Below are positions 48,685 through 57,814 of a DNA stretch of 59,558 nt, piece after piece. The stretch comes from Mycobacteriales bacterium. GTDB lineage: Bacteria; Actinomycetota; Actinomycetes; JAFAQI01. A model generated the notes under the pieces. It was given only the letters and a program-made list of their open reading frames with translations. It was not told where the DNA came from and searched no databases. The DNA lies in contig DASZRO010000087.1 of the NCBI GenBank assembly GCA_035550055.1, positions 1 through 59,558 on the forward strand. Direction: 5' to 3'. The first letter of the stretch is position 1; each line of letters opens with the position of its first letter. A program made the position numbers and the translations under genes.

Positions 48685-49377
48685 GTGCCCGAACGCAGCG
48701 AGGCCGAGATCGCGCTGGACAACTGGCGTCACGCGGAGGCCTGGCTCGAAGAGGACGACCCGATCGCGGCGGCCCGCCCGAAAGGCAAAGGGCTCGGCGC
48801 CGTACCGATCGGTGCCGGCGGCGGGGCGATGCTGCGCTTCCTGGCCGCCAGCGTCAACGCCCGGGCCATCGTGGAGGTCGGCACCGGTGCAGGCGTGTCC
48901 GGAACGTGGTTGCTGCGCGGCATGGCGCCCGACGGCCTGCTCACCTCGATCGACGCCGAAGCCGAGCACCAGCGCGTCGCGAAGCAGACCTTCCTCGCGG
49001 CCGGCTTCCCGCTGTCACGGTTTCGGCTGATCGCCGGCAACGCCCTCGAGGTGCTGCCCAGGCTCTCCGACGGCGCCTACGACATGTTCTTCGGTGACGC
49101 CGCCAAGGAGGAGTACTCCGCCTATCTCGACGAGGCGATCCGGTTGCTTCGCCCCGGCGGCATCCTGGCTTTCGACAACGCGCTCTGGCACGGGCACGTC
49201 GCCGACGAGAGCAACCGCGACGCCGGAACCGTTGCGGTGCGTGAGCTGCTACGGCGGGTCCGCGACGACGAGCGGCTGGTCCCGGTGCTCGTCCCGAGCG
49301 GCGACGGCCTGCTGATCGCCCAGGTGCGCCCAACGGACCACCCCGCCCCGCCAGACCCAGACCAGCCCACCCAGTAA
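48685..49377 (+). CDS. O-methyltransferase, SAM-dependent
   Basis: A 230-residue class I methyltransferase of the catechol-O-methyltransferase-like family (Rv1220c type). The SAM motif is IVEVGTGAGVSGTWLL (about 61-76), with SIDAEAEHQ (acidic residue binding ribose) and DMFFGDAAKEEY (metal-ligand Asp) following, then FDNALWHGHVAD. It may act on a catechol or phenolic compound; the substrate is unknown. GTG 48685 has TACGCT 6 nt upstream. The last codons and stop (PTQ*) overlap the first hairpin of a family C array. It is divergent from htrA. Confidence 0.88.
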   Translation: MPERSEAEIALDNWRHAEAWLEEDDPIAAARPKGKGLGAVPIGAGGGAMLRFLAASVNARAIVEVGTGAGVSGTWLLRGMAPDGLLTSIDAEAEHQRVAKQTFLAAGFPLSRFRLIAGNALEVLPRLSDGAYDMFFGDAAKEEYSAYLDEAIRLLRPGGILAFDNALWHGHVADESNRDAGTVAVRELLRRVRDDERLVPVLVPSGDGLLIAQVRPTDHPAPPDPDQPTQ

Positions 49378-49486
49378 CGCTCCGTTACCTGGCCTTTCCG
49401 CCCAGCAACGCTGCGTTGCTGGGGGGATTGGCCCAGCAAAGGAGCGTTGGTGGGGGGTAGGCCCAGCAAAGGAGCGTTGCTGGGGA
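49370..49486. repeat. Hairpin array, family C, locus 2
   Basis: Four units of about 30 bp: CCCAGTAACG - CGTTACCTGG at 49370-49392, CCCAGCAACG - CGTTGCTGGGG at 49401-49424, and variants CCCAGCAAAGGAGCGTTG at 49432-49453 and 49461-49485. It begins inside the methyltransferase stop and fills the convergent gap towards glgC. Confidence 0.9.
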
Positions 49487-49508
49487 GGGGTTGGGTAGGT
49501 GGCGGCGG

Positions 49509-50744
49509 TCAGGTCGGGATGGTTTGGCCTTTGCCGACCACCACGATGCCGGTGTCGCTGACGAAGAAGCCGCGCGCCCGGTCCTCGCCGTGGTCGACTC
49601 CGATCGAGACCCCGGGAGGTACGACGACACCTTTGTCGATGATCGCTCGCCGCAACACTGCACCACGACCCACGTCGACGCCGTCGAGCAGCACGCACTC
49701 GTCGACCTCCGAGCCGGTGTGGATGTCGACGCGTGGCGAGAGCACCGACCGGCGTACCCGCGCCCCCGACACCACGCAACCGGGCGAGACCAGCGACTCG
49801 ATGGCGCTGCCGATGCGGCCCGGCTCGTCGTAGACGAACTTCGCCGGCGGCAGCGGCGGCGTGGCGGTGAGAATCGGCCATTGGTAGTTCCACAGGTTGA
49901 ACGCCGGCCGCGCCGACACCAGGTCCATGTGCGCGTCGTGGTAGGTCTCGATGCTTCCCACGTCACGCCAGTAGGCGGCGTCACGCTCCGTGGCACCCGG
50001 GATCACGTTGGAGTCGAAGTCGTAGACGCCGACCTCCCCGGCGTCCACGAGAGCCGGGATCACGTCCCCGCCGAGGTCGTGATTCGACCGCTCGTCGAAG
50101 GCGTCACGCTTCACGGCGTCGACGAGCACCCGCGTGTCGAACACGTAGTTGCCCATCGAGGCGAGCGTCATGTCCGGGTCGTCGGGCAGCCCCGGCGGGT
50201 CGGACGGCTTCTCGAGAAACGCGTCGACCTTGCGCCCGTCCGAGGTCTGGATGATGCCGAACGCCTTCGCCTGCTCCCGCGGCACGCGCAGCCCCGCCAC
50301 GGTCACGCCGGCACCCGACGCGATGTGCGCCTCGACCATCTGGCGGGCGTCCATCCGGTAGACGTGGTCGGCGCCGAACACGACGACGTAGCTCGGCTGC
50401 TCGTCGTAGATCAGGTTCAGCGACTGGTAGATCGCATCCGCCGACCCGGCGAACCACCGGGGACCCAGCCGTTGCTGCGCCGGCACCGGCGTCACATAGG
50501 TGCCGAGCAGCGACGACATCCGCCAGTTCATCGAGATGTGGCGGTTGAGCGAGTGCGACTTGTACTGCGTCAGCACCACGATGCGCAGCAGGTCGGAGTT
50601 GACCAGGTTGGACAGCACCAGGTCGATCAACCGGTAGATTCCGCCGAACGGTACGGCGGGCTTGGCCCGATCCGCGGTCAGCGGCCACAGCCGCTTGCCT
50701 TCACCGCCCGCAAGGACCATGCCGAGCACGCCACGGGCAGCCAC
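49509..50744 (-). CDS. glgC: Glucose-1-phosphate adenylyltransferase
   Basis: A 411-residue ADP-glucose pyrophosphorylase, the committed step to glycogen and to maltose-1-phosphate in actinomycetes. The nucleotidyltransferase start [20 protein letters not shown] with the catalytic Arg/Lys, then [22 protein letters not shown] and the C-terminal beta-helix ([20 protein letters not shown]) are all present. A GTG at 50744 is the start; a GGGAG lies 9 nt upstream. In mycobacteria it is Rv1213; glgA is not beside it here. Confidence 0.95.
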   Translation of the reverse strand: MAARGVLGMVLAGGEGKRLWPLTADRAKPAVPFGGIYRLIDLVLSNLVNSDLLRIVVLTQYKSHSLNRHISMNWRMSSLLGTYVTPVPAQQRLGPRWFAGSADAIYQSLNLIYDEQPSYVVVFGADHVYRMDARQMVEAHIASGAGVTVAGLRVPREQAKAFGIIQTSDGRKVDAFLEKPSDPPGLPDDPDMTLASMGNYVFDTRVLVDAVKRDAFDERSNHDLGGDVIPALVDAGEVGVYDFDSNVIPGATERDAAYWRDVGSIETYHDAHMDLVSARPAFNLWNYQWPILTATPPLPPAKFVYDEPGRIGSAIESLVSPGCVVSGARVRRSVLSPRVDIHTGSEVDECVLLDGVDVGRGAVLRRAIIDKGVVVPPGVSIGVDHGEDRARGFFVSDTGIVVVGKGQTIPT

Positions 50745-50789
50745 AGGATCATTCTCCCAGCATCGACGCCGCGGAAACGCCCAGCCGGC

Positions 50790-52277
50790 CTATGACAGGC
50801 TTTCGAGCCAGCGCAGGAACGTGCGTACGCCGAACCCGGTCGCGCCCTTGGTGACCTCGTGCTCGTCCCCGTCGGCGCGCGCCGGCCCAGCCACGTCGAA
50901 GTGCGCCCACGGCACGGCGCCGTTGCCCCGCCGTACGAACTCGCGCAGGAACAGCGCCGCCGTGATCGACCCGCCGCTGTAGTGCTTGGCGGGCTCGCCG
51001 ATGTTGCGCAGGTCGGCGATCGGGGACTCCAGGCTGTCGCGATAGTCCTCGACCAGCGGCATCGACCACACCCGTTCGCCGGCGCTCTCGGCGGCGCTGA
51101 CGAGCTCGTCACGCAGCCCGTCGGTGGTGGCGTAGCAAGCGGCGTGGCGTTTGCCGAGCCCGAGATAGGCCGCCCCGGTCAGCGTCGCGATGTCCACGAC
51201 CACGTCGGGCGCGAGCTCACGGCTGGCGTAGGCGAGCGCGTCCGCAAGGACCAGCCGGCCCTCGGCGTCGGTGTTGAGCACCTCGCTGGTGGTGCCGCCG
51301 TAGTGGCGGATGACGTCCCCGGGGCGCATCGCGTCCGCGCCGGGAAGGTTCTCGGCCATCGGCACGAGGGCGGTGACCTTCACGCGTACGCCGAGGGCGG
51401 CCAGCGCCGTCATCGTGGCGATGACCGCCGCGCCGCCTGCCATGTCGGTCTTCATCGACGGCATGCCGTCCGGGGGCTTGAGCGACAGCCCACCGCTGTC
51501 GAAGGTGATGCCTTTGCCGACGAGTACGACGTGGCGCGTCGCACCCGGCCGGTCCCAGCTGGCCTCGAACAGCCGCGGCGGGCGCGAGGACCCGCGGCCC
51601 ACCGCGACGACGCCGCCGAATCCCTCCGCGGCCAGCTCGGTCTCAGTGCGGATCCGCACCGCCAGCCCCGCGGCCTCACACAGCTCGCCGGCCCGCTCCG
51701 CGAGCCACTGCGGCGACTTCTGCAGCGACGGCTGGTTCGCCAGGTCGCGCGCCAGGTGCACCGCGGCGACCACCGCGGCCGCCTGCGCGAGCGCGGACTT
51801 GCACTCGGCGGCGTTGTCGACGACGAGCTTCACCCGCCGCAGCGCGGACGGCTTCGCCTCCGCCCCGGCGCGGAACTTGTACGACGCCAGGCCCACGCCC
51901 TCGGCCAGCGCGCGAACCTCCTCGGGGCCGCGGCACGCGGCGATGGTCGTGGCCAGCGACTTCGAACCCGACGCACGGCGGGCGAGAGCCGCGCCGACCC
52001 GCCGCAGCTGCGCCGGCGTACCGTCACCGCAGCCGACGAGCAGTACCTGGTCGACCCCGTCGCGATGCAGCGGGATGGCGACCAGCTCACCCGCTTTGCC
52101 GCTGGCCTGCTCCGCCTTCAGGAACGGGCCGGGATCGACGCCGAGCGCGTCTAGCGCCTCGGCGCCGGCACCCACGTCCGGCAGACCGCGTCGGCGTGGG
52201 ACGGTGGGAAGGGCGAGAACCTGGCCAGCGCCGACCAGCGGCCCGCGAACGGCCGCGATCGACGGAGCCGTCGCCAC
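50790..52277 (-). CDS. pepA: Leucyl aminopeptidase (M17)
   Basis: A 495-residue cytosolic aminopeptidase of the M17 family, a hexamer with two zinc or manganese ions. Active-site segments are VVLVGKGITFDSGGLSLKP (Lys and Asp ligands), SMKTDMAGGAAVI and the signature NTDAEGRLVLADAL. The N-terminal domain is less conserved. It can also take part in glutathione/mycothiol or peptide turnover. The GTG at 52277 overlaps the DUF3117 stop by 1 nt, so the two are co-transcribed. Confidence 0.93.
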   Translation of the reverse strand: MATAPSIAAVRGPLVGAGQVLALPTVPRRRGLPDVGAGAEALDALGVDPGPFLKAEQASGKAGELVAIPLHRDGVDQVLLVGCGDGTPAQLRRVGAALARRASGSKSLATTIAACRGPEEVRALAEGVGLASYKFRAGAEAKPSALRRVKLVVDNAAECKSALAQAAAVVAAVHLARDLANQPSLQKSPQWLAERAGELCEAAGLAVRIRTETELAAEGFGGVVAVGRGSSRPPRLFEASWDRPGATRHVVLVGKGITFDSGGLSLKPPDGMPSMKTDMAGGAAVIATMTALAALGVRVKVTALVPMAENLPGADAMRPGDVIRHYGGTTSEVLNTDAEGRLVLADALAYASRELAPDVVVDIATLTGAAYLGLGKRHAACYATTDGLRDELVSAAESAGERVWSMPLVEDYRDSLESPIADLRNIGEPAKHYSGGSITAALFLREFVRRGNGAVPWAHFDVAGPARADGDEHEVTKGATGFGVRTFLRWLESLS

Positions 52278-52444
52278 TAGGCGACGGCGGACTTCAGCGC
52301 GTCACCGAGTGCCGTGGCCTCGTCGGGCGTCATCGCCACGACGAGGCGGCCACCACCCTCGAGAGGCACGCGCATCAGGATGTCGCGCCCCTCCTTGGTC
52401 ACCTCGAGCGGACCATCGCCCGTCCGCGGCTTCATGGCAGCCAT
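52277..52444 (-). CDS. DUF3117 protein
   Basis: A 55-residue protein too short for many ORF calls, starting MAAMKPRTGDGPLEVTKEGR and ending DEATALGDALKSAVA, with a central IMRVPLEGGGRLVVAMTP. It is one of the most conserved small proteins in actinomycetes (Rv1211) and has no known function. ATG 52444 has GAAGGAG 7 nt upstream. It lies upstream of and overlaps pepA. Confidence 0.93.
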   Translation of the reverse strand: MAAMKPRTGDGPLEVTKEGRDILMRVPLEGGGRLVVAMTPDEATALGDALKSAVA

Positions 52445-52563
52445 GCGCGTGCTCCTTCACTTGTCAGTCTGTGTCCGCTCCGCGAGGGGCGGCAGGACTC
52501 CATTATCGCGGACATCGCAGTCTGGTGCGCCGCGAGTGCGGATTTCGGGCCGCTGCAACGCGA

Positions 52564-52599
52564 ATCGGCCGGGCTCACCGCGAAGTGAACCCGGCCGAT
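52564..52599 (-). terminator. Hairpin terminator of the large Ig-like protein gene
   Basis: 15-bp arms (ATCGGCCGGGCTCAC and GTGAACCCGGCCGAT) with one mismatch around a 6-nt loop, 17 bp after the stop at 52616. No U-tract. The 52445-52615 gap holds this and the DUF3117 upstream region, with no further gene seen. Confidence 0.6.
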
Positions 52600-52615
52600 C
52601 GTGGCGCTGATGGAG

Positions 52616-55600
52616 CTAGCGGACGGTCACTCCGACGACGTTGGTGAATCCGGCGGTGACGCCACCCCGACCGGCCACCCGCGCCTGGAAGCGCAGGCGC
52701 TGACCGGGGTGAGCCCGCAGCGTGCCCGTGACGTTGCCGTGCCCGCCGGTACGCCCACTGCCGATCTTGTGCCGGACGCCGCGACGGAGCTGGTAGAACG
52801 TCACGCCGACGTTGGCCAGGCTCGGGTGGCTGAGCACGACGAGCGACAGGCGGACCCGGTGTGGGCCGAGGACCGTCTGGTTGACGTGCATCCTCGGGTG
52901 CTCCGCGCCGGTGCAGTGCGTCGTGCAGCCGGTCGGGCCGCCGCCGCAGTTGACGGTGCAGCCGCCCGCGCCGAACGTCACGGTCGCCTGGGCCGGGTTG
53001 TTCGTCGTCGGCGCGCCCGCGCTGACGTCGGTGACGGTGACCACGTCGCTGCCCGAGCCGCCGCCGTCGACGTAGGAGATCGCGGCGGTGCCGCCCGATC
53101 CGGTCGTCGCCACACCGGAGGTGTGGTTACGGCCGGCGACCGTGTAGTCGAGGGTCTGGCCCGAGACGCCGGCGCCGAACTGGTCGAGCACCTTGCCGGT
53201 GATGTTGACCGTGCCGCCGTTGGCGACGTTCTGCGTCGCCGGCGTCGCCGTGACGTACGTCGGCTTCGGCGCCTGGAACGTCGCGGAGGCGACTGCCGGA
53301 CCGAGGCCACCGGCCTGCGGGCTGCCGACGGTGGCCTGGACGGTCACCTTGTCACCGGACGCCGGGTTGGTCTCGGAGATCACGAAGATCGCGTTGCCAC
53401 TGGCGTTGGTGATCACGTTGCCGGCCGTCGAGGCGACGCTTGCCGGGCCGCTGACCACCGTGAACTGCACCGGCACGTCGCCCAGCGCAGCTCCACCCGG
53501 GCCCGCGACGTGCGCGGCGAAGATCACCGTCTGCTGGCCGCCGTTGCCGGTCGTGACCGTGCAGTTCGGCACCAGCGAGTTGTCGTCGGTGACCAGCTCG
53601 TCCGGGCAGTTCAGCGTGAGGGTGCTGCCGGCCGGCGGAGCCGTCCCGACCGTCACCTTCGCCGAGACCTGCGGGTCGTTCGAGGCCGGGGCGGTCTCAC
53701 CGGAGCCTTGCGGCGCGAAGAACGTCACCGCGTCGGTGCCGATCGCGCTGCCCGCGGTGAGCGTGCAGGTCGTCGTACCCGACTGGCTGGTCGCCGGGCA
53801 GGCGACCGGCGCCTTTGTGGCGTCCGGGCTGCCCGAGGCGACCACGTAGTCGACCGTCACGCCGGGCAGCGGCGTCGAGTTGGTGTTCTGCGCCAGCACC
53901 GTGAAGGTCGCGGTGCCGCCGGTGACCACACCCTGCGACGTCGGGGTCACGGTGAGGATCTTCACCGCGGTCTGGCCGCCCTTGACCACCGAGAGCGCCT
54001 GCGCGCCGGTGGTCAGGTTGCCCGAGCTCGCCGCCACGTTGACCGTGCCCGCGGTGTTGGAGCTGACCCCGAACAGCAGCTGGCCGGGGTTCGCCGGGTT
54101 CTGGCCCGTCGTACCGGAAAGCACCAGGTTGTCGGTGTAGGTCGGCGGGTCGAGCAGGCCGAGGATCGGGTCGCCACCTTCGGAGGTCTCGTTGTGGGAG
54201 ACGACCGTCAGCGGCGGGGCGCCCGCAACGCCACACGGGGACAGCGACGGGCCGGGCGGCGTCGCACCGATGCCGAGCAGGCCGCCCTGAGCCTGGCCGA
54301 GACCCTGGGTGATCGTGATCGTCACCGGCTCGGACAGCGCCGGGCTGAGGTTGACCGCGTAGACCTGGCAGCCGCCGGTCGCGACCTCAGCCGAGTGCTG
54401 GCCCGGTGCCAGTTGCGGCGTCATGGTGATCGAGGACAGCGTGACGAAGTTCGCCTTGACCACCGCGTTGGGCTCGGTGTTGGCGAACGCCGCCTGCATC
54501 GCGGTCTCGTTGGCGCCGAACTGCTGGAAGTTCGTGTCGTCGTACACCGTGACGGTGTCCAGGCCCGCCGCGCCGTGGTTCGGCACGTTGCAGGTCCAGT
54601 CCGAGGTGCCGCCGTTGAGCGGGGTGCACGGCACCGAGGTGTCGGCGGCGTTGCCGGCGTCCGGGCCGTTGGTCACCGTGAAGCGCACGTGCGGGACCTC
54701 GGTGGCCGGCGCGTTGACGTGCGCGCTGATCGGGGCCGTGCCGCTGACGGCGTAGTTGCCGGAGGCGGGTGTGGCGGTCACCGTCGTACCGAAGGTGATG
54801 TTGATCGTCGTCGACGCCTCGCCCGCGTCCTGCTTCTGGTTGTCGTTGGCGTCGTCGAAGATGTTGAGGGTGTCGGTGCCCGGCGTGCCGCCGTTGGTGA
54901 TCGAGCAGGTCCAGCTCGCCCCGGCGCCGTTGCAGAGCACGGCCGGGCTGGCCGGCGTCATGTCGGGGTCACCGGCAGTCGTGACGGTGTAGTCGATCGA
55001 CGGGGTGTTGCCCACCGGTACGCCGCTGACCGAGACGCTGACCACGGCGGTGCTGCCGGGCGTGTGGGGCGGGTTGGTGTCGGTCGCCGACAGCGACTCG
55101 AAGGCGAAGTTGTTCGACGCCGACGGCTCGGTCGCCTCCGCCGTGCCGTTGTTGTTCAGGTCGTCGAAGACCTCGATGGTCGGGTTGTCGGCGCGACCGC
55201 CGTTGCTGAGCGTGCAGACCGAGGTGCCGGTCGTCGCGGTGGCGGTCGTGCGCTGGAAGGCGGTGCAGCCCGGCGCCGCGCTGTCCTGCCCGGCGAGGAC
55301 GAGCTCCTTGATCACCGGGGTGTGGGCGACGGGGACGCCGGTCAGGCTGACGGTGTAGGAGGTCTGGTTCGGCTGCTGGTTGCCGGCCGGGGCCTGGACG
55401 ATCGTGATCTGCTCGAAGTTGACGTTGAACGTCGCCGCGGCCGGTTCGGTGGTGTCCTTGACTCCCGGCGTACCGCTCGGGTCGGCGTCGTCGAAGATCG
55501 TGACGTGGTCGACCCCGGAGGTCCCGTTGTTGGTGAACGTGCAGCTGTAGACGCCGGTGACGCCGGTCTGCGCACAATTGAAGGTCTGGTTGGCCACGCC

Positions 55601-56125
55601 CGGCGCGTCCGGGTTGCCGGCCTGGATCGAGCCGACGATGTTCGCCGGGTTGTCGGCGGCGGCGCCGGTGACCTGAACGCTGATCGTCGCGGTCTCGCCG
55701 GTGCCGTAGAGGCTCTGCAGCGGCGCGGCGGCGATGGTCTCGAAGCTGACCTCGGCCGGGGCCGACTGGGTCTTGGGGGCGGTCACGTCGGTGACGACGA
55801 CCGTGTCGGTGCCGGCGCCCTTGACGTTCTTGACGGTGCAGGTCCATTGGGTGTGCGTCGCGGACAGCGCGGTGCACGCGGCCTGGGTGAGGCCCTGGTC
55901 AGGACCGTCGGTCACGTTGAGGACGAGGTTCGCGGGCGTGACCGCGACGTCGGTGGTCACGTCGACCGTCGCCGTGGTGCCAACCGCCCAGCGGGGCTGC
56001 GTCGGGGTCGCGGTGATGTTCGCCGCGGCGGCAGCAGGAGCGGCGAGCGGTACGCCGAGCCCGATCAAGCCGGCGGACAGTGCCGCGACCGAACTCAGCC
56101 AACGCACGGAGTGCCTGGTGTGCAT
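52616..56125 (-). CDS. Large secreted Ig-like repeat protein
   Basis: A 1169-residue exported surface protein. A signal peptide (1-35, ending APAAAAA) precedes five Ig-like repeats of about 105 residues (36-128, 129-238, 239-343, 344-446, 447-560). Each has a Cys pair (84/96, 184/195, 287/304, 398/407, 500/512), then a NxG..GxD step and an acidic loop such as IFDDANDNQ or VFDDLNNNG that could bind calcium. Three Big_1-like domains (about 720-1050) follow, then a Cys-rich linker (CTVNCGGGPTGCTTHC) and a C-terminal module of about 85 residues shared with the gene at 58839. No LPxTG motif or membrane anchor. ATG 56125 has GGAGGAG 9 nt upstream. Function unknown; adhesion or a coat are guesses. 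Confidence 0.85.
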   Translation of the reverse strand: MHTRHSVRWLSSVAALSAGLIGLGVPLAAPAAAAANITATPTQPRWAVGTTATVDVTTDVAVTPANLVLNVTDGPDQGLTQAACTALSATHTQWTCTVKNVKGAGTDTVVVTDVTAPKTQSAPAEVSFETIAAAPLQSLYGTGETATISVQVTGAAADNPANIVGSIQAGNPDAPGVANQTFNCAQTGVTGVYSCTFTNNGTSGVDHVTIFDDADPSGTPGVKDTTEPAAATFNVNFEQITIVQAPAGNQQPNQTSYTVSLTGVPVAHTPVIKELVLAGQDSAAPGCTAFQRTTATATTGTSVCTLSNGGRADNPTIEVFDDLNNNGTAEATEPSASNNFAFESLSATDTNPPHTPGSTAVVSVSVSGVPVGNTPSIDYTVTTAGDPDMTPASPAVLCNGAGASWTCSITNGGTPGTDTLNIFDDANDNQKQDAGEASTTINITFGTTVTATPASGNYAVSGTAPISAHVNAPATEVPHVRFTVTNGPDAGNAADTSVPCTPLNGGTSDWTCNVPNHGAAGLDTVTVYDDTNFQQFGANETAMQAAFANTEPNAVVKANFVTLSSITMTPQLAPGQHSAEVATGGCQVYAVNLSPALSEPVTITITQGLGQAQGGLLGIGATPPGPSLSPCGVAGAPPLTVVSHNETSEGGDPILGLLDPPTYTDNLVLSGTTGQNPANPGQLLFGVSSNTAGTVNVAASSGNLTTGAQALSVVKGGQTAVKILTVTPTSQGVVTGGTATFTVLAQNTNSTPLPGVTVDYVVASGSPDATKAPVACPATSQSGTTTCTLTAGSAIGTDAVTFFAPQGSGETAPASNDPQVSAKVTVGTAPPAGSTLTLNCPDELVTDDNSLVPNCTVTTGNGGQQTVIFAAHVAGPGGAALGDVPVQFTVVSGPASVASTAGNVITNASGNAIFVISETNPASGDKVTVQATVGSPQAGGLGPAVASATFQAPKPTYVTATPATQNVANGGTVNITGKVLDQFGAGVSGQTLDYTVAGRNHTSGVATTGSGGTAAISYVDGGGSGSDVVTVTDVSAGAPTTNNPAQATVTFGAGGCTVNCGGGPTGCTTHCTGAEHPRMHVNQTVLGPHRVRLSLVVLSHPSLANVGVTFYQLRRGVRHKIGSGRTGGHGNVTGTLRAHPGQRLRFQARVAGRGGVTAGFTNVVGVTVR

Positions 56126-56195
56126 ATGTCGTGCTCCTCCCGGACTGCCCACAACAGAACAGTGTCCCCGCTACGTTGAACGCTCAGAGCGCAGG

Positions 56196-56226
56196 CCGGT
56201 AGTTGCCCCAGGTCGGGCAATACCGG
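56196..56226 (-). terminator. Hairpin downstream of the second Ig-like gene
   Basis: CCGGTAGTTGCCC pairs with GGGCAATACCGG with one bulge. It lies 66 bp after the stop of the second Ig-like gene and 70 bp before the start of the first. Confidence 0.45.
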
Positions 56227-56251
56227 TCAACACGGGACATCATAGGGGCGC

Positions 56252-56274
56252 ACCTGCCGCTCCGCCCGGCAGGT
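56252..56274 (-). terminator. Hairpin directly after the second Ig-like gene
   Basis: ACCTGCCG and CGGCAGGT arms around a 7-nt loop, 17 bp after the stop. With the previous hairpin it forms a double terminator. Confidence 0.45.
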
Positions 56275-56291
56275 CGGGTGTCCGTTTCGCA

Positions 56292-57713
56292 CTATTTTTT
56301 CGGTCGGTCTACCGCCGGTTCAGGGCCGCTCACCAGGGCCAGCGAGCCCGCCGGCTCCGCTTGCCCGTGGCGTCCGTCGCGGTTGACGTCGTCCCACGCG
56401 CGGATCGTGTCCCTGCCTTTTCGCGAGACCGGGTAGCCGAACAGGGCCACACCTTTCGCGTTGGTGCGGACGATCCCCGACGCCGCGTCGGTGCCGGCCA
56501 CGGCGAAGTGAACGGGCTGGCCAGGCGCCGGCACCCCGCCCGCCCCGGTCACCACCGCCGCGACGAGCTCGATCGCGCCCGCTCGCGCGCCGGGCGCGGC
56601 TTCGACGGTGAGGCTGGTCGGCACGACGGGGGCCGACACCGTGTAGCTCGCCGCCGCGGTGCACGACCCGGCTGGGCACTGCGCGGCCGGGGAGGCGATC
56701 GTGGCGGTCAGCCTGCCGGCGCCGTGCTGGCGGCGGCGGGTCGTGACCGTGACCGTCGCCGTACCGTCCGCCGCGGTGACCGGCTGGGACTCGGTCCCGG
56801 CCGCGAGCGCGCCGGTGTCGCTGACGGCCAGGTCGACCGCGACGCCGCCGACGGGGTTGCCGAAGCCGTCGACCACCCGTACGACAAAGCGGCGCGACCG
56901 GCCGGCGACGATCGATGCGGATGCCGGCGAGACGGTGAGCGCCGCGGCGTCGGCGGGTTCGGGCGGCGCGTAGCCGATCGCGGCGTGGCCGGAGAGCCGG
57001 TCGGCGGTCGCGGTGACCTGCTGCTGACCCGGGGTGGTGGCCGTGACCGCGGCGAAGGCGACGCCGGCCCGGTCGGTGGTGGCCGGATAGCTCGACTCAG
57101 CTGCTGCCTCCGGTTGGCCGACCGGCTCGGCCGGGCCCACCGAGCCGTCCGAGACGGTGAAGACGACGGGCTTTCCGGCCAGCGCCTCGCCGAGGGCGTT
57201 GGTCACCGCGGCGCAGACGACAGTCACGCGCGCCAGCGGGACAGCCGTCACCGGCGTGGCGCCGTCGGTGGAGCACGCGTCGTCGTCGACGGCGAGCCCG
57301 CTGGCATCCATCGACACCTGCTGGGCGTACGCCGGCCCGTCGAGGAAGTCGACCGTGCCGGTCGCGGACTCGTCGTCGCCGGCGTCGATGACGGCCACCG
57401 TGTCACTCGTCGGGCTGCCGGTGCCGCCGCGGTCGCGGTAGCCGATCGTCGCCGTACCGTCCGCGCCGGTCGTGACGTTGCCATGAACGCCGTCGTTGCG
57501 CCCGACGACGACGTAGGAGAGCTGCTGCGCCCCGCCGGCCCCGCCGACCTGCACCGTCAGCGACACCTCGCCGCCCTTCGTGACCGACAGCGCCGCCGGC
57601 GTCACCGTGAGGTCACCGGCCGCGGTCGCCGCATCGGCCTCATCGGCGTGGCTGGGTGTGAGGCTGACGGCGAGCAGGGCGGTCAGTGAGGTGGCAACGA
57701 GTTCGCGGCGCAC
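56292..57713 (-). CDS. Secreted Ig-like (Big_1-type) repeat protein
   Basis: A 473-residue exported protein. The signal peptide (1-28) reads RRELVATSLTALLAVSLTPS, followed by at least four Ig-like units, each with a DGTA or DRAGVA turn (VTTGADGTATIGY, TTDRAGVAFAAV, VTAADGTATVTV, RTNAKGVALFGY), and a last DTIRAWDDVNRDGRHG similar to the acidic loop of the larger protein. It lacks the shared C-terminal module and ends in PKK. GTG 57713 has GGAGGAG 5 nt upstream. It precedes the larger Ig gene on the same strand by 166 bp. Function unknown. Confidence 0.8.
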   Translation of the reverse strand: MRRELVATSLTALLAVSLTPSHADEADAATAAGDLTVTPAALSVTKGGEVSLTVQVGGAGGAQQLSYVVVGRNDGVHGNVTTGADGTATIGYRDRGGTGSPTSDTVAVIDAGDDESATGTVDFLDGPAYAQQVSMDASGLAVDDDACSTDGATPVTAVPLARVTVVCAAVTNALGEALAGKPVVFTVSDGSVGPAEPVGQPEAAAESSYPATTDRAGVAFAAVTATTPGQQQVTATADRLSGHAAIGYAPPEPADAAALTVSPASASIVAGRSRRFVVRVVDGFGNPVGGVAVDLAVSDTGALAAGTESQPVTAADGTATVTVTTRRRQHGAGRLTATIASPAAQCPAGSCTAAASYTVSAPVVPTSLTVEAAPGARAGAIELVAAVVTGAGGVPAPGQPVHFAVAGTDAASGIVRTNAKGVALFGYPVSRKGRDTIRAWDDVNRDGRHGQAEPAGSLALVSGPEPAVDRPKK

Positions 57714-57772
57714 GGTGGCTCCTCCGGTACGGCGGGAAGGAGCGGTGAACGTAGCGGCGCGCGTCAGGAGCG

Positions 57773-57800
57773 CGCCCGGCGCCGTCCACAGCCGGGCGCC
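57773..57800 (-). terminator. Hairpin after the coiled-coil membrane-protein gene
   Basis: GCGCCCGGC and GCCGGGCGC arms around a 10-nt loop, 15 bp after the stop at 57815. Confidence 0.45.
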
Positions 57801-57814
57801 CCGGCACCGGCTAG

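Noticed and set aside
52601-56179. A 1192-codon open frame on the plus strand opposite the large Ig-like gene
   Set aside because: Shadow frame; the minus strand has a signal peptide, repeats and a ribosome binding site.
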